Assembly (NCBI GenBank): GCA_036005805.1
Contig: DASYQE010000278.1
Location: 1-15,469, forward strand
DNA: 15,469 nucleotides
Direction: 5' to 3'
From: DASRAU01 sp036005805
GTDB lineage: Bacteria > Acidobacteriota > Polarisedimenticolia > Gp22-AA2
Every line of letters begins with the position of its first letter. Within the stretch, counting starts at the first letter, position 1. The notes beneath the pieces were generated by a model. That model made no database searches, was not told where the DNA came from, and saw nothing but the letters and a program-made list of their open reading frames with translations. Below are positions 8,101-14,900 of the stretch, one piece after another. The position numbers and the translations under genes are program-made.

Positions 8101-8955
8101 ATCACGGTGACGGTGAACGTGGCGGTCAACGCGTCATCGCCGCTCACCAACCAGGCGGCCGCGACCGGGGGCGGCGACGGCACGCTGCACACCGCGAACG
8201 ACCCGACCAACGTCCTTCCGGGACCTCCGGTCCTGGCGGTCACCAAGACCCACAACGGCAACTTCTCGCAGGGTCAGACCAACGCGCAATACAAGGTCAC
8301 GGTCTCCAACGTGGGGTCGCAGCCGACCATCGGGCCGCTGACCGTCGACGAGATGCCGCCACCAGGACTGTCCGTGGTCTCGCTCGCCGGCACGGGATGG
8401 ACCTGCGGAGGCATCCATTGCAGCCGGACCGATCCCCTGCCGCCGGGGTCGAGCTATCCGGTGATCACCGTGACGGTGTCCGTGTCACCGACGGCGACCT
8501 CGCCCCTTGTCAACCAGGTTCAGGCGAATGGGGGCGGGTCGCCGCCGGCGATGGCCACCGACTCGACGACGATCATCGCGGCGGGCGTGCCGTCGCTGAG
8601 CATCGTCAAGACGCACAGCGGGAATTTCTTCCGGGGTCAGCTGAATGCGACGTACACGCTGACCGTCTCGAACAACATCGGCGCCGGGACGACGGCCGGG
8701 ACGGTGAGCGTCCAGGAGCTGCCGCCGCCGGGTCTGCAGCCGGTTTCCATGTCGGGAACGGGGTGGACCTGCAATCCGACCAGTTGCACGCGCATCACGA
8801 CCCTCGCGCCCGGGGCGTCCTATCCGTCCATCACGGTCATGGTGAACGTCGATCCCGGCGCGCCATCGCAGGTTGTGAACCAGGCGAGGGTGTCGGGCGG
8901 CGGTGCAGCGCCCGTCACCACGACCGACCCGACCATCGTCACCGCCGCGCCTTAG
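2182..8955 (+). CDS. Giant secreted mosaic protein: Asp-box beta-propeller, Cys-rich CTDC-type repeats, FN3-like module, six DUF11 repeats
   Basis: 2257 residues. A signal peptide (basic start, hydrophobic core IALACLVTLGALV, cleavage near residue 26-29) shows export. Residues about 30-803 hold Asp-box motifs (SxDxGxxW) at 78-85, 214-221, 254-261, 332-339, 390-397, 454-461, 708-715 and 753-760, with a degenerate one ending at W551. A GTQDNG motif typical of sortilin/BNR-type propellers is also present. Residues 804-1163 match nothing I recognise. Residues 1164-1404 are Cys-rich slime-mold-type (Dicty_CTDC-like) repeats, 1418-1519 an FN3-like module, and 1527-2257 six DUF11 repeats. No transmembrane anchor, LPXTG or PEP-CTERM signal is visible at the C terminus, which ends in TAAP. 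The repeats suggest an extracellular or surface-attached binding or adhesion protein. The propeller resembles sialidase and xyloglucanase folds, but no catalytic residues can be assigned, so I do not call it an enzyme. Confidence 0.88.
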   Translation: MRHMNHGRIALACLVTLGALVHPAASDIKGSKWIPMGPAPDWQFFPGGETGRATTIAINPFSGQDVWIGTAGGGVWHSSDGGGSWSPMADDQPSLAIGSITLAGCSAGGGSTPARCDTVYVGTGENAIRRDTYYGAGLLIGSNSGVGPIAWTLVNGAPKYDFKYGNIYNVVLDPRTSGASRVIYITLSSGVTASASETTVTAPHPKGGWGIYKSVNNGADWNLVFPGRPTDLEIDPNNPDILYAGMLNIGLFKSIDAGATWCPLNAGLSQPPGCTNSTFNSKLPNPLTTPFDHVEIAVAPSTAGTGATHLYASFGNCPDRLLADCQPSIFESTDGGATWTLKYQGTQSSWYDSSKYPPCPGGYTRYTHALTADPATPGTLWLGGILLCKSTDGGATWARSDTSNYGDPSAHIVGTCTGIFENRCQTHPDHHALVYAPGGNQVLFDANDGGVAISRDGGKFWGTSTKGLSAFEFQAITASATSPYILGGTQDNGGVLWQGSKQWTNTQCCGDGGFPVIEKSTPSNAYMTSNVGAAASSEVLPIRTLNGGTSWQFPPWWFGYDFAINNSEPRALYPPFFEDQNDVLQFATTHLWKSADFCGSWAAETPVPASLQPEPEIIYGSDVISAAALAPTNDQHAYIGYYSGRIFRTTALGCGGPSCFQCGTLTASGQSCAPLPGPVSSIAVHPTNDQVAYATVSGFSAGIHVYETLDGGLNWAQVTGSMPELNGVPANAIAIEASTAYLWLGTDTGVYRGTTDGKSWARFSDGMPRVPVYSFALDAAGAGIVAATHGRGAYQLTTTYLTQKVAGPIHKMVLDQPVLGGGFRPNQGCGMRLIREDGTVCASGSTDALGGVISTDAGGDLVSNKAGFFADMPYVWACGQGKCLGSGVLGCNLAANPLATVEVTCGAQVITRVVKQPGPIGTDPTSSTFTLRRTTPAVGGFFQLLPAVQSSDGATRLLCSVPVPFAPGDTKSAVLQNAVASITNDPTCRAAGVGAEYLPGSGPEVEDGFPINDALHLVAPSLSGNELFAAVRSDPGAGTGICFDAAGLEIPMLGELHEMKVHFTTPPGGAAGGTLTLTERSTLGDCSITIPTPSGATPAALAAAVAAAFQAGGIPGPNPDCPANANPRDVTASGGAVRTAMASEIEVCSADPAVGVQVAPQEICFSNADCDDGNPCTQDVCLPASGQCQSTPVPNGQACDDGNPCTTGNTCQSGQCGVAVVCGGGSACAPAVCDPATGGCVAQPKVCDDGNPCTTDACDEATGGCTFTPTTGSSCDDGNLCTVNDACILIPGTAVPICQGNFKCEDGDACTTDHCDQATGACSNPPIQCDDGNACTSDTCSGGTCVSTPLPAGSVCDDANACTTGGVCQPDPFTGAPTCTSQPVHCDDGDACTADTCDPTTGGCLHSQAAPGEVPPPLQFTSQSSFNWPAVPGAAFYNTYRGTIPANMMGHRPPAAPLYDQGCFEYGDAHADGMQVSIDAATPALGTGFYYLVSEQTECGEGRLGSDSNTTPIPNTAPCSNPAPPRLQIVKTHSGNFQQGQQGAVYQVVVSNAGTGPTYGVVTMSESAPSGLTLVAMSGAGWNCPPNGTTCDRGDVLASGAAYPPIQVTVNVAANAGSPQVNQVTASGGGSALATANDPTTIDVVAPALAIVKSHSGHFHRSQTGAAYTVTVSNTGNAPTSGTVTVTDNAPVGFTNVAMSGTGWTCPSPGSTCTRSDALAAGASWPDLTVTVDVAPDCPLPSVTNQVSASGGGSAGVATASDPTTIDYPLLALLKHHTGNFVQGQQGAIYLLTLQNQGFGPSTGTITVTEVTPSGLTLVSMAGPGWACPTAPGNTCTRSDSLASTAFFPDITVTMNVAPAAPSSIMNEADVTGGGSVGTGHAFDPTNIDTGRVVLGIVKTHAGDFVQGQQNATYTLTVSNGGNVATSGTVTVTENAPSGLTLVSMAGTGWTCPSPGNACTRSDALAPGASWPDITVTVNVAVNASSPLTNQAAATGGGDGTLHTANDPTNVLPGPPVLAVTKTHNGNFSQGQTNAQYKVTVSNVGSQPTIGPLTVDEMPPPGLSVVSLAGTGWTCGGIHCSRTDPLPPGSSYPVITVTVSVSPTATSPLVNQVQANGGGSPPAMATDSTTIIAAGVPSLSIVKTHSGNFFRGQLNATYTLTVSNNIGAGTTAGTVSVQELPPPGLQPVSMSGTGWTCNPTSCTRITTLAPGASYPSITVMVNVDPGAPSQVVNQARVSGGGAAPVTTTDPTIVTAAP
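2413..4461 (+). other. Asp-box (BNR-like) beta-propeller region
   Basis: Eight clear SxDxGxxW-like turns mark this as one or two sialidase/sortilin-type beta-propellers. Examples are STDGGATW twice, SIDAGATW, SRDGGKFW and TLDGGLNW. They are unevenly spaced, about 40-60 residues apart in the middle (positions 2821-3564) and wider at the ends. This fits degenerate blades between the recognisable ones, for example around 3832 (NGGTSW). The family includes both hydrolases and pure binding domains, and the sequence alone does not decide. Confidence 0.75.
4591..5670 (+). other. Unassigned region of the giant protein (residues 804-1163)
   Basis: This stretch of about 360 residues follows the last Asp-box and precedes the Cys-rich repeats. 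It contains scattered cysteines, including a WACGQGKC cluster (encoded near 4809), and Gly/Thr/Val-rich segments that look like beta-sandwich structure. Near 5476-5520 there is an Ala-rich AALAAAVAAAFQ stretch that could be a helix. I recognise no family. It may be two domains, with a boundary around 5020-5200. Confidence 0.5.
5671..6408 (+). repeat. Tandem CDDGNxCT Cys-rich repeats (Dicty_CTDC-like) inside the giant protein
   Basis: Eight copies of a C-[DE]-D-[GA]-x-x-C-T core can be counted, plus one degenerate copy (CGGGSACAP). They are often followed by a second half of the form CDxxTGxC. Variants are CDDGNPCT (three times), CDDGNLCT, CEDGDACT, CDDGNACT, CDDANACT and CDDGDACT. The pattern matches the slime-mold repeat family, which also occurs in secreted proteins of some bacteria. 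Paired cysteines suggest a disulfide-braced stalk and the acidic D-D-G-N turns could bind calcium. The disulfide and calcium roles are inferred. Confidence 0.8.
6433..6738 (+). repeat. FN3-like three-cysteine module, copy 1 (internal, giant protein)
   Basis: About 102 residues. It begins FTSQSSFNWPAVPGA, continues through YRGTIP, YDQGCFEY and FYYLVSEQ, then CGEGRLG, and ends PNTAPC. The FxWPxVPGAxxYNxYRG opening is typical of a fibronectin type III-like sandwich. The cysteine-containing second half is distinctive. It joins the Cys-rich repeats to the DUF11 array. A second copy ends the sedolisin (14986-15300), with more than half of aligned residues identical by eye. Confidence 0.75.
6760..8952 (+). 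repeat. Six tandem DUF11 repeats (about 366 bp each) ending the giant protein
   Basis: Units begin at 6760, 7126, 7492, 7864, 8233 and 8596, so periods run from 363 to 372 bp, and the last ends at the stop codon. Each unit opens with a KTHSGNF-GQ-type segment. Each has a GTxTVxExxPxGL strand, then GWxC and, 5-8 residues later, C followed by R. Most end in a DPTxI linker. DUF11 domains are Ig-like beta-sandwiches common in bacterial surface proteins. Units 2 and 4 look closest to each other. Many synonymous sites differ between them, so the duplications are not recent. Confidence 0.85.
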
Positions 8956-8972
8956 TCCGGGACCATCCCGGA
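8956..8972 (+). terminator. Short hairpin right after the giant gene's stop, possible weak terminator
   Basis: TCCGGGA, loop CCA, TCCCGGA form a perfect 7-bp stem starting at the base after the TAG stop. No T-run follows, so it is not a canonical intrinsic terminator. It may act as a 3' end or stabilising structure, or only attenuate read-through into the peptidase gene. Confidence 0.35.
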
Positions 8973-9006
8973 TCGGCCCGGTCCGCGCTAGAGTGCCGGT
9001 TTCGGC

Positions 9007-9020
9007 GGCCCTCGAGGGCC
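9007..9020. promoter_or_regulatory. Perfect 14-bp palindrome upstream of the M14 peptidase gene
   Basis: GGCCCTCGAGGGCC reads the same on both strands and lies in the 93-bp gap, 28 bp before the GTG start. It could be an operator half-pair for a dimeric repressor or form a stem in the leader RNA. With no loop it is less likely to be a terminator. In G+C-rich DNA a chance origin is possible. Confidence 0.3.
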
Positions 9021-9048
9021 ACCTTCCGGCCAAAGCGAGGACCACGAC

Positions 9049-11826
9049 GTGCCGATCATCGACCGCCGCCTGACCGCCATCGCCGTTTTCCTGGCGGCGA
9101 CAGTCGCCGCCTATGCGGGTCCATCGGATCCGGACACGCCCGAGCCCGGCTCGGTCGAGGCGATCGCGCGCTTCACGACCGAGCCCCGGTTCCTCAGCCC
9201 CTGGGTGGCGTACGTTCCGGCCTCGGCGACGGTCCCTTCGCCCCTGAAGTTCCTCGGCTACCACGTCGGCGCGCCGGGCGAGCTGAGCCACGTGAAGCAG
9301 ATCCAGGGGTACGCGCGCGCCCTCGCCGACGCCTCGCCGCGCGTGCGGGTGCAGAAGATCGGCGCGACCGAAGAGGGCCGCGACATCCTCTTGATCGTCA
9401 TCGCCGACGAGGACGGCATCCGCGACCTCGATCGCCTCAAGGCGGCGACCGCGGCGCTGGCCGACCCGCGCCGAACGACGCCCGGGCAGGCCGAAACGCT
9501 CATCGCCACGGCGCGGCCGTTCTACTACTTCAACTGCGGGCTGCACGCCGACGAGACCGGCAGCGGCGAGATGTGCATGGAGCTGGCCTACCGCCTGGCG
9601 GTCTCCGAGCAGCCGATGATCCGGGACATCCGCAGGAACGTCGTCGTGCTGATCAACCCGATCGCCGAGCCGGACGGGCGTGACAAGGTGGCGGACTGGT
9701 TCCACCAGTACCTCAAGGGAAAGACCGACTTCGACACCCTGCCGCGCATGTCGCCGCCGTACTGGAACAAGTACGTCTACGTGGACATCAACCGCGACTC
9801 GCACCAGCAGGCGTTCGGCGTGACGCGCGCCGTGCACGCGATGTTCCACGAGTTCCATCCGCAAGTCATCCACGACCTGCACGAGTCGATCGCGCTGCTG
9901 CAGACCTGGAATGGCACGGGCCCGTACAACCCGAACATCGACCCCATCGTCACCAGCCAGTTCCTCGAGATGAGCCTGCACGAGATGACGACGATGACCG
10001 CCATGGGGATGCCCGGCGTCTGGACCTGGGATTTCGGCGAAGGGTTCGGGATGCACTTCCTCGACTCGGTCGCCATGAACCACAACGCCGTCGGCCGCGG
10101 CTACGAGACCTTCGGCAACGGTTCCCCGGAGACGTTCCACCGGACGCTGGGAGAGGGAGGCGGCGAGCAGGAGTCCTACATGACCCGCGAGTGGTTCCGG
10201 CCGGTGCCGCCGCCGACATCGTTCGACTGGTCGATGCGCGACAACACCAACTACATGGAGACCGGGTGCCTATCGATCCTCGACTGGAGCGCCCGGCACG
10301 CGAAGGAGCTGCTGCGCCACTTCGCCACGACGTCGCGCAACTCGTGGCGCAAGGGGATCGATGCGGCGCCGTACGCCTTCATCGTTCCCGAGGACCAGCC
10401 GGACCGGCTGCGCGTTGCCGGGATGATCAACCGCCTGCGTGACCAGCGCATCGAGGTCGGGAGGCTGAAAGCCGACGTGACGCTGGCGGAGGGGAAGTTC
10501 GCGCGCGGCGCGTACATCGTGAAGCTCGACCAGCCGTACCGCAACTACGCCGTGGACCTGCTCACGCCGCAGGCGTTTCCCGCCGACAGCCCGAACCTGC
10601 CGTATGACGACGTGTCGTGGGCGCTGCCGGTCGGCTTCGGCGTGAAAGCGGTCGCCATCGCCGACGCGCGGGTGAAGTCGGTTTCCGCCGATCCGCTGAC
10701 GGCCGACGCCGCGCCGCGCGGCTCGGTGAACGGCGACGGCGCCGTGTACCTGCTGGCCGACACCGGGCAGGAGGCGCTGCTGGCGGCCCGGGCCCGCCTC
10801 GCTTCGTTCGACGTCGAGATCGCCGAGAAGGCGTTCTCGAGCGGCGGTGTGGACTATCCGGCGGGCTCCTGGATCGTGGCGCGCAAGGAAGGAGTGCGTC
10901 GCGCGCTCGAAGACACCGCGGGGGAGCTGGCGCTGGATTTCCGCGGCGCGGCGGCGCCCGACGTGGCGCGCCACGCCGCGCCGATGCCGCGGCTCGGCCT
11001 GTTCGTCCCGTGGGCCGACACCGACATGATGGGCTGGGTCCGACTGATCCTCGATCGCGCCAAAGTGCCGTACACCTACCTGCGTGACGAAGACATCCGC
11101 GCCGGCAACCTGAAGGACAAGGTGGACGTCATCGTCTACGGCCCGTTCTCGCGGCTGGAACTGCCGGGCCAGATCCACGGCATCGCGCCGACCGCGGGAC
11201 CGATGCCGTTCCGCAAGAGCGCGGAATTCCCGAGCCTTGGCTCACCGGTCGCGTCGGACGACATCACCGGCGGTCCCGGCTACGTCGGTCTCGAGGCGCT
11301 GCAGAAGTTCGTCGAGAACGGCGGCGTCTTCCTCACGCTCGGCGGCGGCTCGAGCCTGGTGCTCGACTCGGGCTTCGTGCGCGGCATGCGCCGCGCCGCC
11401 GACGGGACCGCGTTCACCCCGGGGACCGAGCTGCGCCTGCACAATGAGAAGCCCGGGAATCCTCTCTGGTACGGCTACGGCGCCGACGTGTCGGTGTTCC
11501 GCATCAACCAGCACGTCTACGACCTGCCACTGCGCTGGGACACGATGGCCTACTGCACCTCGTGTCTCGTGGGTCCGATCGATCGCGGCCCCGTCGTCGC
11601 CACGTGGGGCGGTGGCCCCAGCTCGATGGTCGTCAGCGGCGGCATGCGCGGCGAGAAGGCGCTCGAGGGGCGGCCCGCCATCTTCGATTTCCCGCTCGGC
11701 CGCGGGCGCATCGTCGCCTACAACTTCAGCCCGATCCACCGCGACATGAACCGCTCCGACCACCGCTTCCTCTGGAACGCCATCCTGAACTGGGGCGCGC
11801 TCGTGCCATCCGAACCGAAGCGCTGA
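9049..11826 (+). CDS. Secreted M14-family zinc carboxypeptidase-like protein with amidotransferase-like C-terminal region
   Basis: 925 residues, starting at GTG with GAGG 8 nt upstream. An in-frame stop at 8989-8991 leaves no other start. The signal peptide (RRLTAIAVFLAATVAAYA) predicts export. The M14 metal site is visible: H166-A-D-E169 as the HxxE pair, and H278 in DLHES as the third ligand, 109 residues later as the family expects. INR (R249) matches the substrate-binding Asn-Arg motif. YETFGNGS and the WSMRDNTNYME segment near residue 404 resemble the large Acidobacteria/Gemmatimonadota branch of M14. I cannot assign the general-base Glu with certainty. The C-terminal third has a GATase1-like look: IVYGPFSR, then ALQKFVENGGVFLTLGGGSS, ending in GRIVAYNFSPIHR. 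Expected role: removing C-terminal residues or cleaving peptides outside the cytoplasm, supplying amino acids. It is separated by 93 bp from the giant gene and may be cotranscribed with it. Confidence 0.87.
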   Translation: MPIIDRRLTAIAVFLAATVAAYAGPSDPDTPEPGSVEAIARFTTEPRFLSPWVAYVPASATVPSPLKFLGYHVGAPGELSHVKQIQGYARALADASPRVRVQKIGATEEGRDILLIVIADEDGIRDLDRLKAATAALADPRRTTPGQAETLIATARPFYYFNCGLHADETGSGEMCMELAYRLAVSEQPMIRDIRRNVVVLINPIAEPDGRDKVADWFHQYLKGKTDFDTLPRMSPPYWNKYVYVDINRDSHQQAFGVTRAVHAMFHEFHPQVIHDLHESIALLQTWNGTGPYNPNIDPIVTSQFLEMSLHEMTTMTAMGMPGVWTWDFGEGFGMHFLDSVAMNHNAVGRGYETFGNGSPETFHRTLGEGGGEQESYMTREWFRPVPPPTSFDWSMRDNTNYMETGCLSILDWSARHAKELLRHFATTSRNSWRKGIDAAPYAFIVPEDQPDRLRVAGMINRLRDQRIEVGRLKADVTLAEGKFARGAYIVKLDQPYRNYAVDLLTPQAFPADSPNLPYDDVSWALPVGFGVKAVAIADARVKSVSADPLTADAAPRGSVNGDGAVYLLADTGQEALLAARARLASFDVEIAEKAFSSGGVDYPAGSWIVARKEGVRRALEDTAGELALDFRGAAAPDVARHAAPMPRLGLFVPWADTDMMGWVRLILDRAKVPYTYLRDEDIRAGNLKDKVDVIVYGPFSRLELPGQIHGIAPTAGPMPFRKSAEFPSLGSPVASDDITGGPGYVGLEALQKFVENGGVFLTLGGGSSLVLDSGFVRGMRRAADGTAFTPGTELRLHNEKPGNPLWYGYGADVSVFRINQHVYDLPLRWDTMAYCTSCLVGPIDRGPVVATWGGGPSSMVVSGGMRGEKALEGRPAIFDFPLGRGRIVAYNFSPIHRDMNRSDHRFLWNAILNWGALVPSEPKR

Positions 11827-11991
11827 CGACCGCACCGGGAGCCCCGAGCGCGTCGCTGAGTTTCCGCTGAAGAGACGCCGGGTCTGCCCCCCGACGTCCG
11901 GACCGTGCCGTTCTTTCGTTTTCGTATCCCCCCCCTCTCCGGCTTCGACGTATATTCCAGCCGCCCCGTCGAATCAGAAGGAAGAAAAAGC
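11827..11991 (+). promoter_or_regulatory. 165-bp gap with candidate -10 and ribosome site for the sedolisin gene
   Basis: TATATT (11951-11956) matches the -10 consensus at five of six positions and stands out in G+C-rich DNA. No -35 is seen at the right distance; a pyrimidine-rich tract with eight Cs in a row (11928-11935) lies there instead. AGAAGGAAG at 11976-11984 serves as the ribosome site for the ATG at 11992. No convincing terminator for the M14 gene was found. The lack of a -35 suggests either an activator-dependent promoter or read-through from upstream. Confidence 0.35.
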
Positions 11992-14900
11992 ATGCGACCG
12001 ACCCCCCGTGCGATTCGCCCCCTGGTTTGGGTCCTCCTCGCGATGGCCTCACTGGCCGGACCAGCAGGGGGGGCCGTCCCGGAACCTGTGCCGGTGCGAC
12101 GGAATACTCCCCCCGGTCTCGAGGAAGCGTCTTTCCTGCGCCGGGAGGATCCGGGATTGCCGATCGTCGTGACCCTCGCGCTCGACTTGCGCGACCGCGC
12201 CGGCGCGGAGGCCTTGACCGCGGCGCAGCACGACCCGCGGTCTCCCCTCTACAACAAGTGGATCCTTCCCGAGGAGTTCCAGGCGCGCTTCGGTCCACGT
12301 CCCGAGGACGTGCAGGCGGCCGCCGACTTCCTCCTCTCGCGCGGCTTCACCGACATCGAGATGCCGGCGGCGCGCATCGTTTCGGCGCGAGGCACCGTCG
12401 GCCTGGCCGAAACGGCGTTCAAGGTCGCCATCAACGCCTACGCCCATGGGGGGCGGGAGGTGTATGCCAACGACGGCGATCCGCTCCTGCCGCCGGAGCT
12501 GGCCGGAAAGGTGGTCCGTGTCGGGGGGTTGGATTCGCTGACGGTGCGCAAGCCTTCCTACGTCTTCAGCGGCAACCCCTATTACACGCACCGCGACTGG
12601 GCCAACGCCTACAACCAGATCGCGAGTTTCGACGCGGGATTCAAGGCGGAGCCCGGCGTCACCATCGCGATCGCCGGCGCGTACCAGGTCGAGACGCCGC
12701 TGCTCAACGACATCTTCACCCGGGAAGGGGGGGCGGCGCAGGGTTACAACACCTGGTCCGACGGTGCCTCGGGACCGCGCACCGTGTTCCAGGGGACGAA
12801 CGGTCCGGCCGACAATCCGCCCGGCACGTGCGTGGTCAAGGCCTCGGTCCAGGGATCGAAGGGCTGCACTCTGCAGAACGGGACGAACGGCGACTCTCTC
12901 GAGGCGCAGCTCGATTCGGTCATGATCAGCAGCACCGCGAACGACGCCCATCTCGTCAACTACATGGTGAACAACCTCCTGGTCGACTCGTTCACCGTCA
13001 TGTACCAGTTCATCGCCGACCAGGCGGCGGACATCAAGGTGGTGTCCTCCTCCTGGGGCCTCTGTGTCGGACAGACCCCCGACACGACGATCGCCAACGA
13101 CGAGGCCGCCTTCCTGCAGGCGGACGCCGCCGGCCAGGCGTGGTTTCTCTCGAGCGGCGACCGCGGATCGAACGACTGCGGCGGCTCTCCGAACCCCGAC
13201 ACGGAATGGCCCGCTTCCTCCGCGCACGTCACCGGAGCCGGGGGGAGCGACATGGACGACAACTTCGGTGCGGACGGCTTCAACGCCGGCTACGCTCCGG
13301 AGATCGGCTGCAGCGACGGCGGCGGCGGGGTGCCGTCGAAGTCGGGCTCCCTCTACGACCGGCCGGCGTGGCAGACGGGGCCGGGCGTCCCGGCCGGCAC
13401 CAAGCGGGTGGTCCCGGACATCAGCGCGCACTACGGACAGTGCGGCGGATCCACCAGGGCGGCGTACGCGGTGACACTCGGGTCGTTCATCTACCAGACG
13501 AGCGGGACGAGCGCGGTGGCGCCGATGTGGGCCGGCGCCTGGGCGGTCGGCAACCAGATCGTGGGCCAGAGCATGGGACACGCGGCGCCGCTGCTCTACC
13601 GCATCCTGCGCAGCGAAGCGGGCACGAGCTATGCGCAGTCGTTCCATGACATCACGTCCGGCAGCAACGGCGCCTTCACGGCCGGCCCCGGATACGACCC
13701 GGTCACCGGCATCGGCACGCCCGACTGGGGCGGGCTGTACGCCAGCCTGCAAACCCTCTTCTCCCCGTCCACGGGGGACCTGCAGGGGATGGTCGCGGAC
13801 GCCTCCACGAGCGCTCCGATCGCGGGCGCGCAGGTGACGACCTCGGGAGCCGCGTCCAACGCGACGACCACCGACGGTGCCGGCCACTACGTCTTCGCCG
13901 GACTTCCGGGCGGCGTCTACGACGTCACCGTGACCGCGCCCGGATACACCGTCGCCACCGCGAGCGGCGTCGTGGTCGCCGGCGGAGCGACGACCACGCA
14001 GAACTTCGCGCTCACGGCGGCTCCACCGGCCGGGTGTCTCGTCGACACGACCCAGGGAGACTTCCAGTCGGGCGTGCCGACGGGGCTGGATCTGACCTCG
14101 AGCCCGGGAGACGTGAAGCTCGCCATCGCCTCGGGCGGCACGGAGACGCTCGACCAGCAGAACATCAACGTCGGCTCGACCGGCAACACCATCACCACGA
14201 CGAGCTGGCAGGCGCAGACCTTCGTCCCCGCCCTGGCCGGCACGCTGACCCGCGCCGACCTGGACCTGTTCTGCAGCGGTTGCAGCGGTGCCTCTCCGGA
14301 CATCACGGTGGAGGTCCGGACGACGAGCGGCGGGCTGCCCACGTCCACCGTGCTGGCCACGTCGACCATCGCCGGCTTCACGGACGCCGCCGCAACATTC
14401 CATACGGCGACGTTCGGCGCCCCGGCGACGCTCGCGAGCGGGACGACCTACGCCATCGTGCTGCGGTTGACGACGAACCGGGCGACGGGAAACTACGCCG
14501 CCCTGCGCAGCAACAACAACCAGTACGCCGGCGGGTCCCAGGTGGTCTCGACCAACAGCGGAGTCTCCTGGGCCAGCCAGGGGACCGATCTGGGGTTCAA
14601 GACGTTCATGACGACGTCAGTCGTTTATGGGTCCGCGGGGGACCTGGTCTCCCGGGTGCGCGATGCCAATCCCGCCGCGGGCGCCACGCCCCACTGGACC
14701 TCGCTGGCGTGGACGGCGACGACGCCGGCGGGCACCTCCGTGCGTTTCCAGGCGGCGGCGAGCAACAGCCTCGCGGGGCCGTTCGCGTTCATCGGACCCG
14801 ACGGCACCTCGGCCACCTTCTTCACCACGAGCCCGGCGAGCCTCTCCGGCGCGCTGTTCAGCGGCCGGTACTTGAAGTACCGGGCCTTCCTGGGCACCAC

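Noticed and set aside
7353..9683. Plus-strand open frame of 776 codons in another phase
   Set aside because: Runs from DUF11 repeats into the M14 gene in the wrong phase; Arg/His-rich and without domains.
8485..10140. Minus-strand open frame of 551 codons spanning two plus-strand genes
   Set aside because: Crosses a gene boundary opposite DUF11 and M14 coding sequence; no family resemblance.
11821..11870. CGCTGA occurring three times (11821, 11854, 11865)
   Set aside because: Short, G+C-biased hexamer, the first inside the coding end; uneven spacing and no second element.
11974..11980. TCAGAAG before the sedolisin gene as a third copy of the intergenic repeat
   Set aside because: Only seven bases match, and they overlap the ribosome binding site, which explains the purine-rich sequence.
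12049..14403. Minus-strand open frame of 784 codons
   Set aside because: Antisense to the sedolisin, whose catalytic residues prove the plus-strand frame; composition is typical of a shadow frame.
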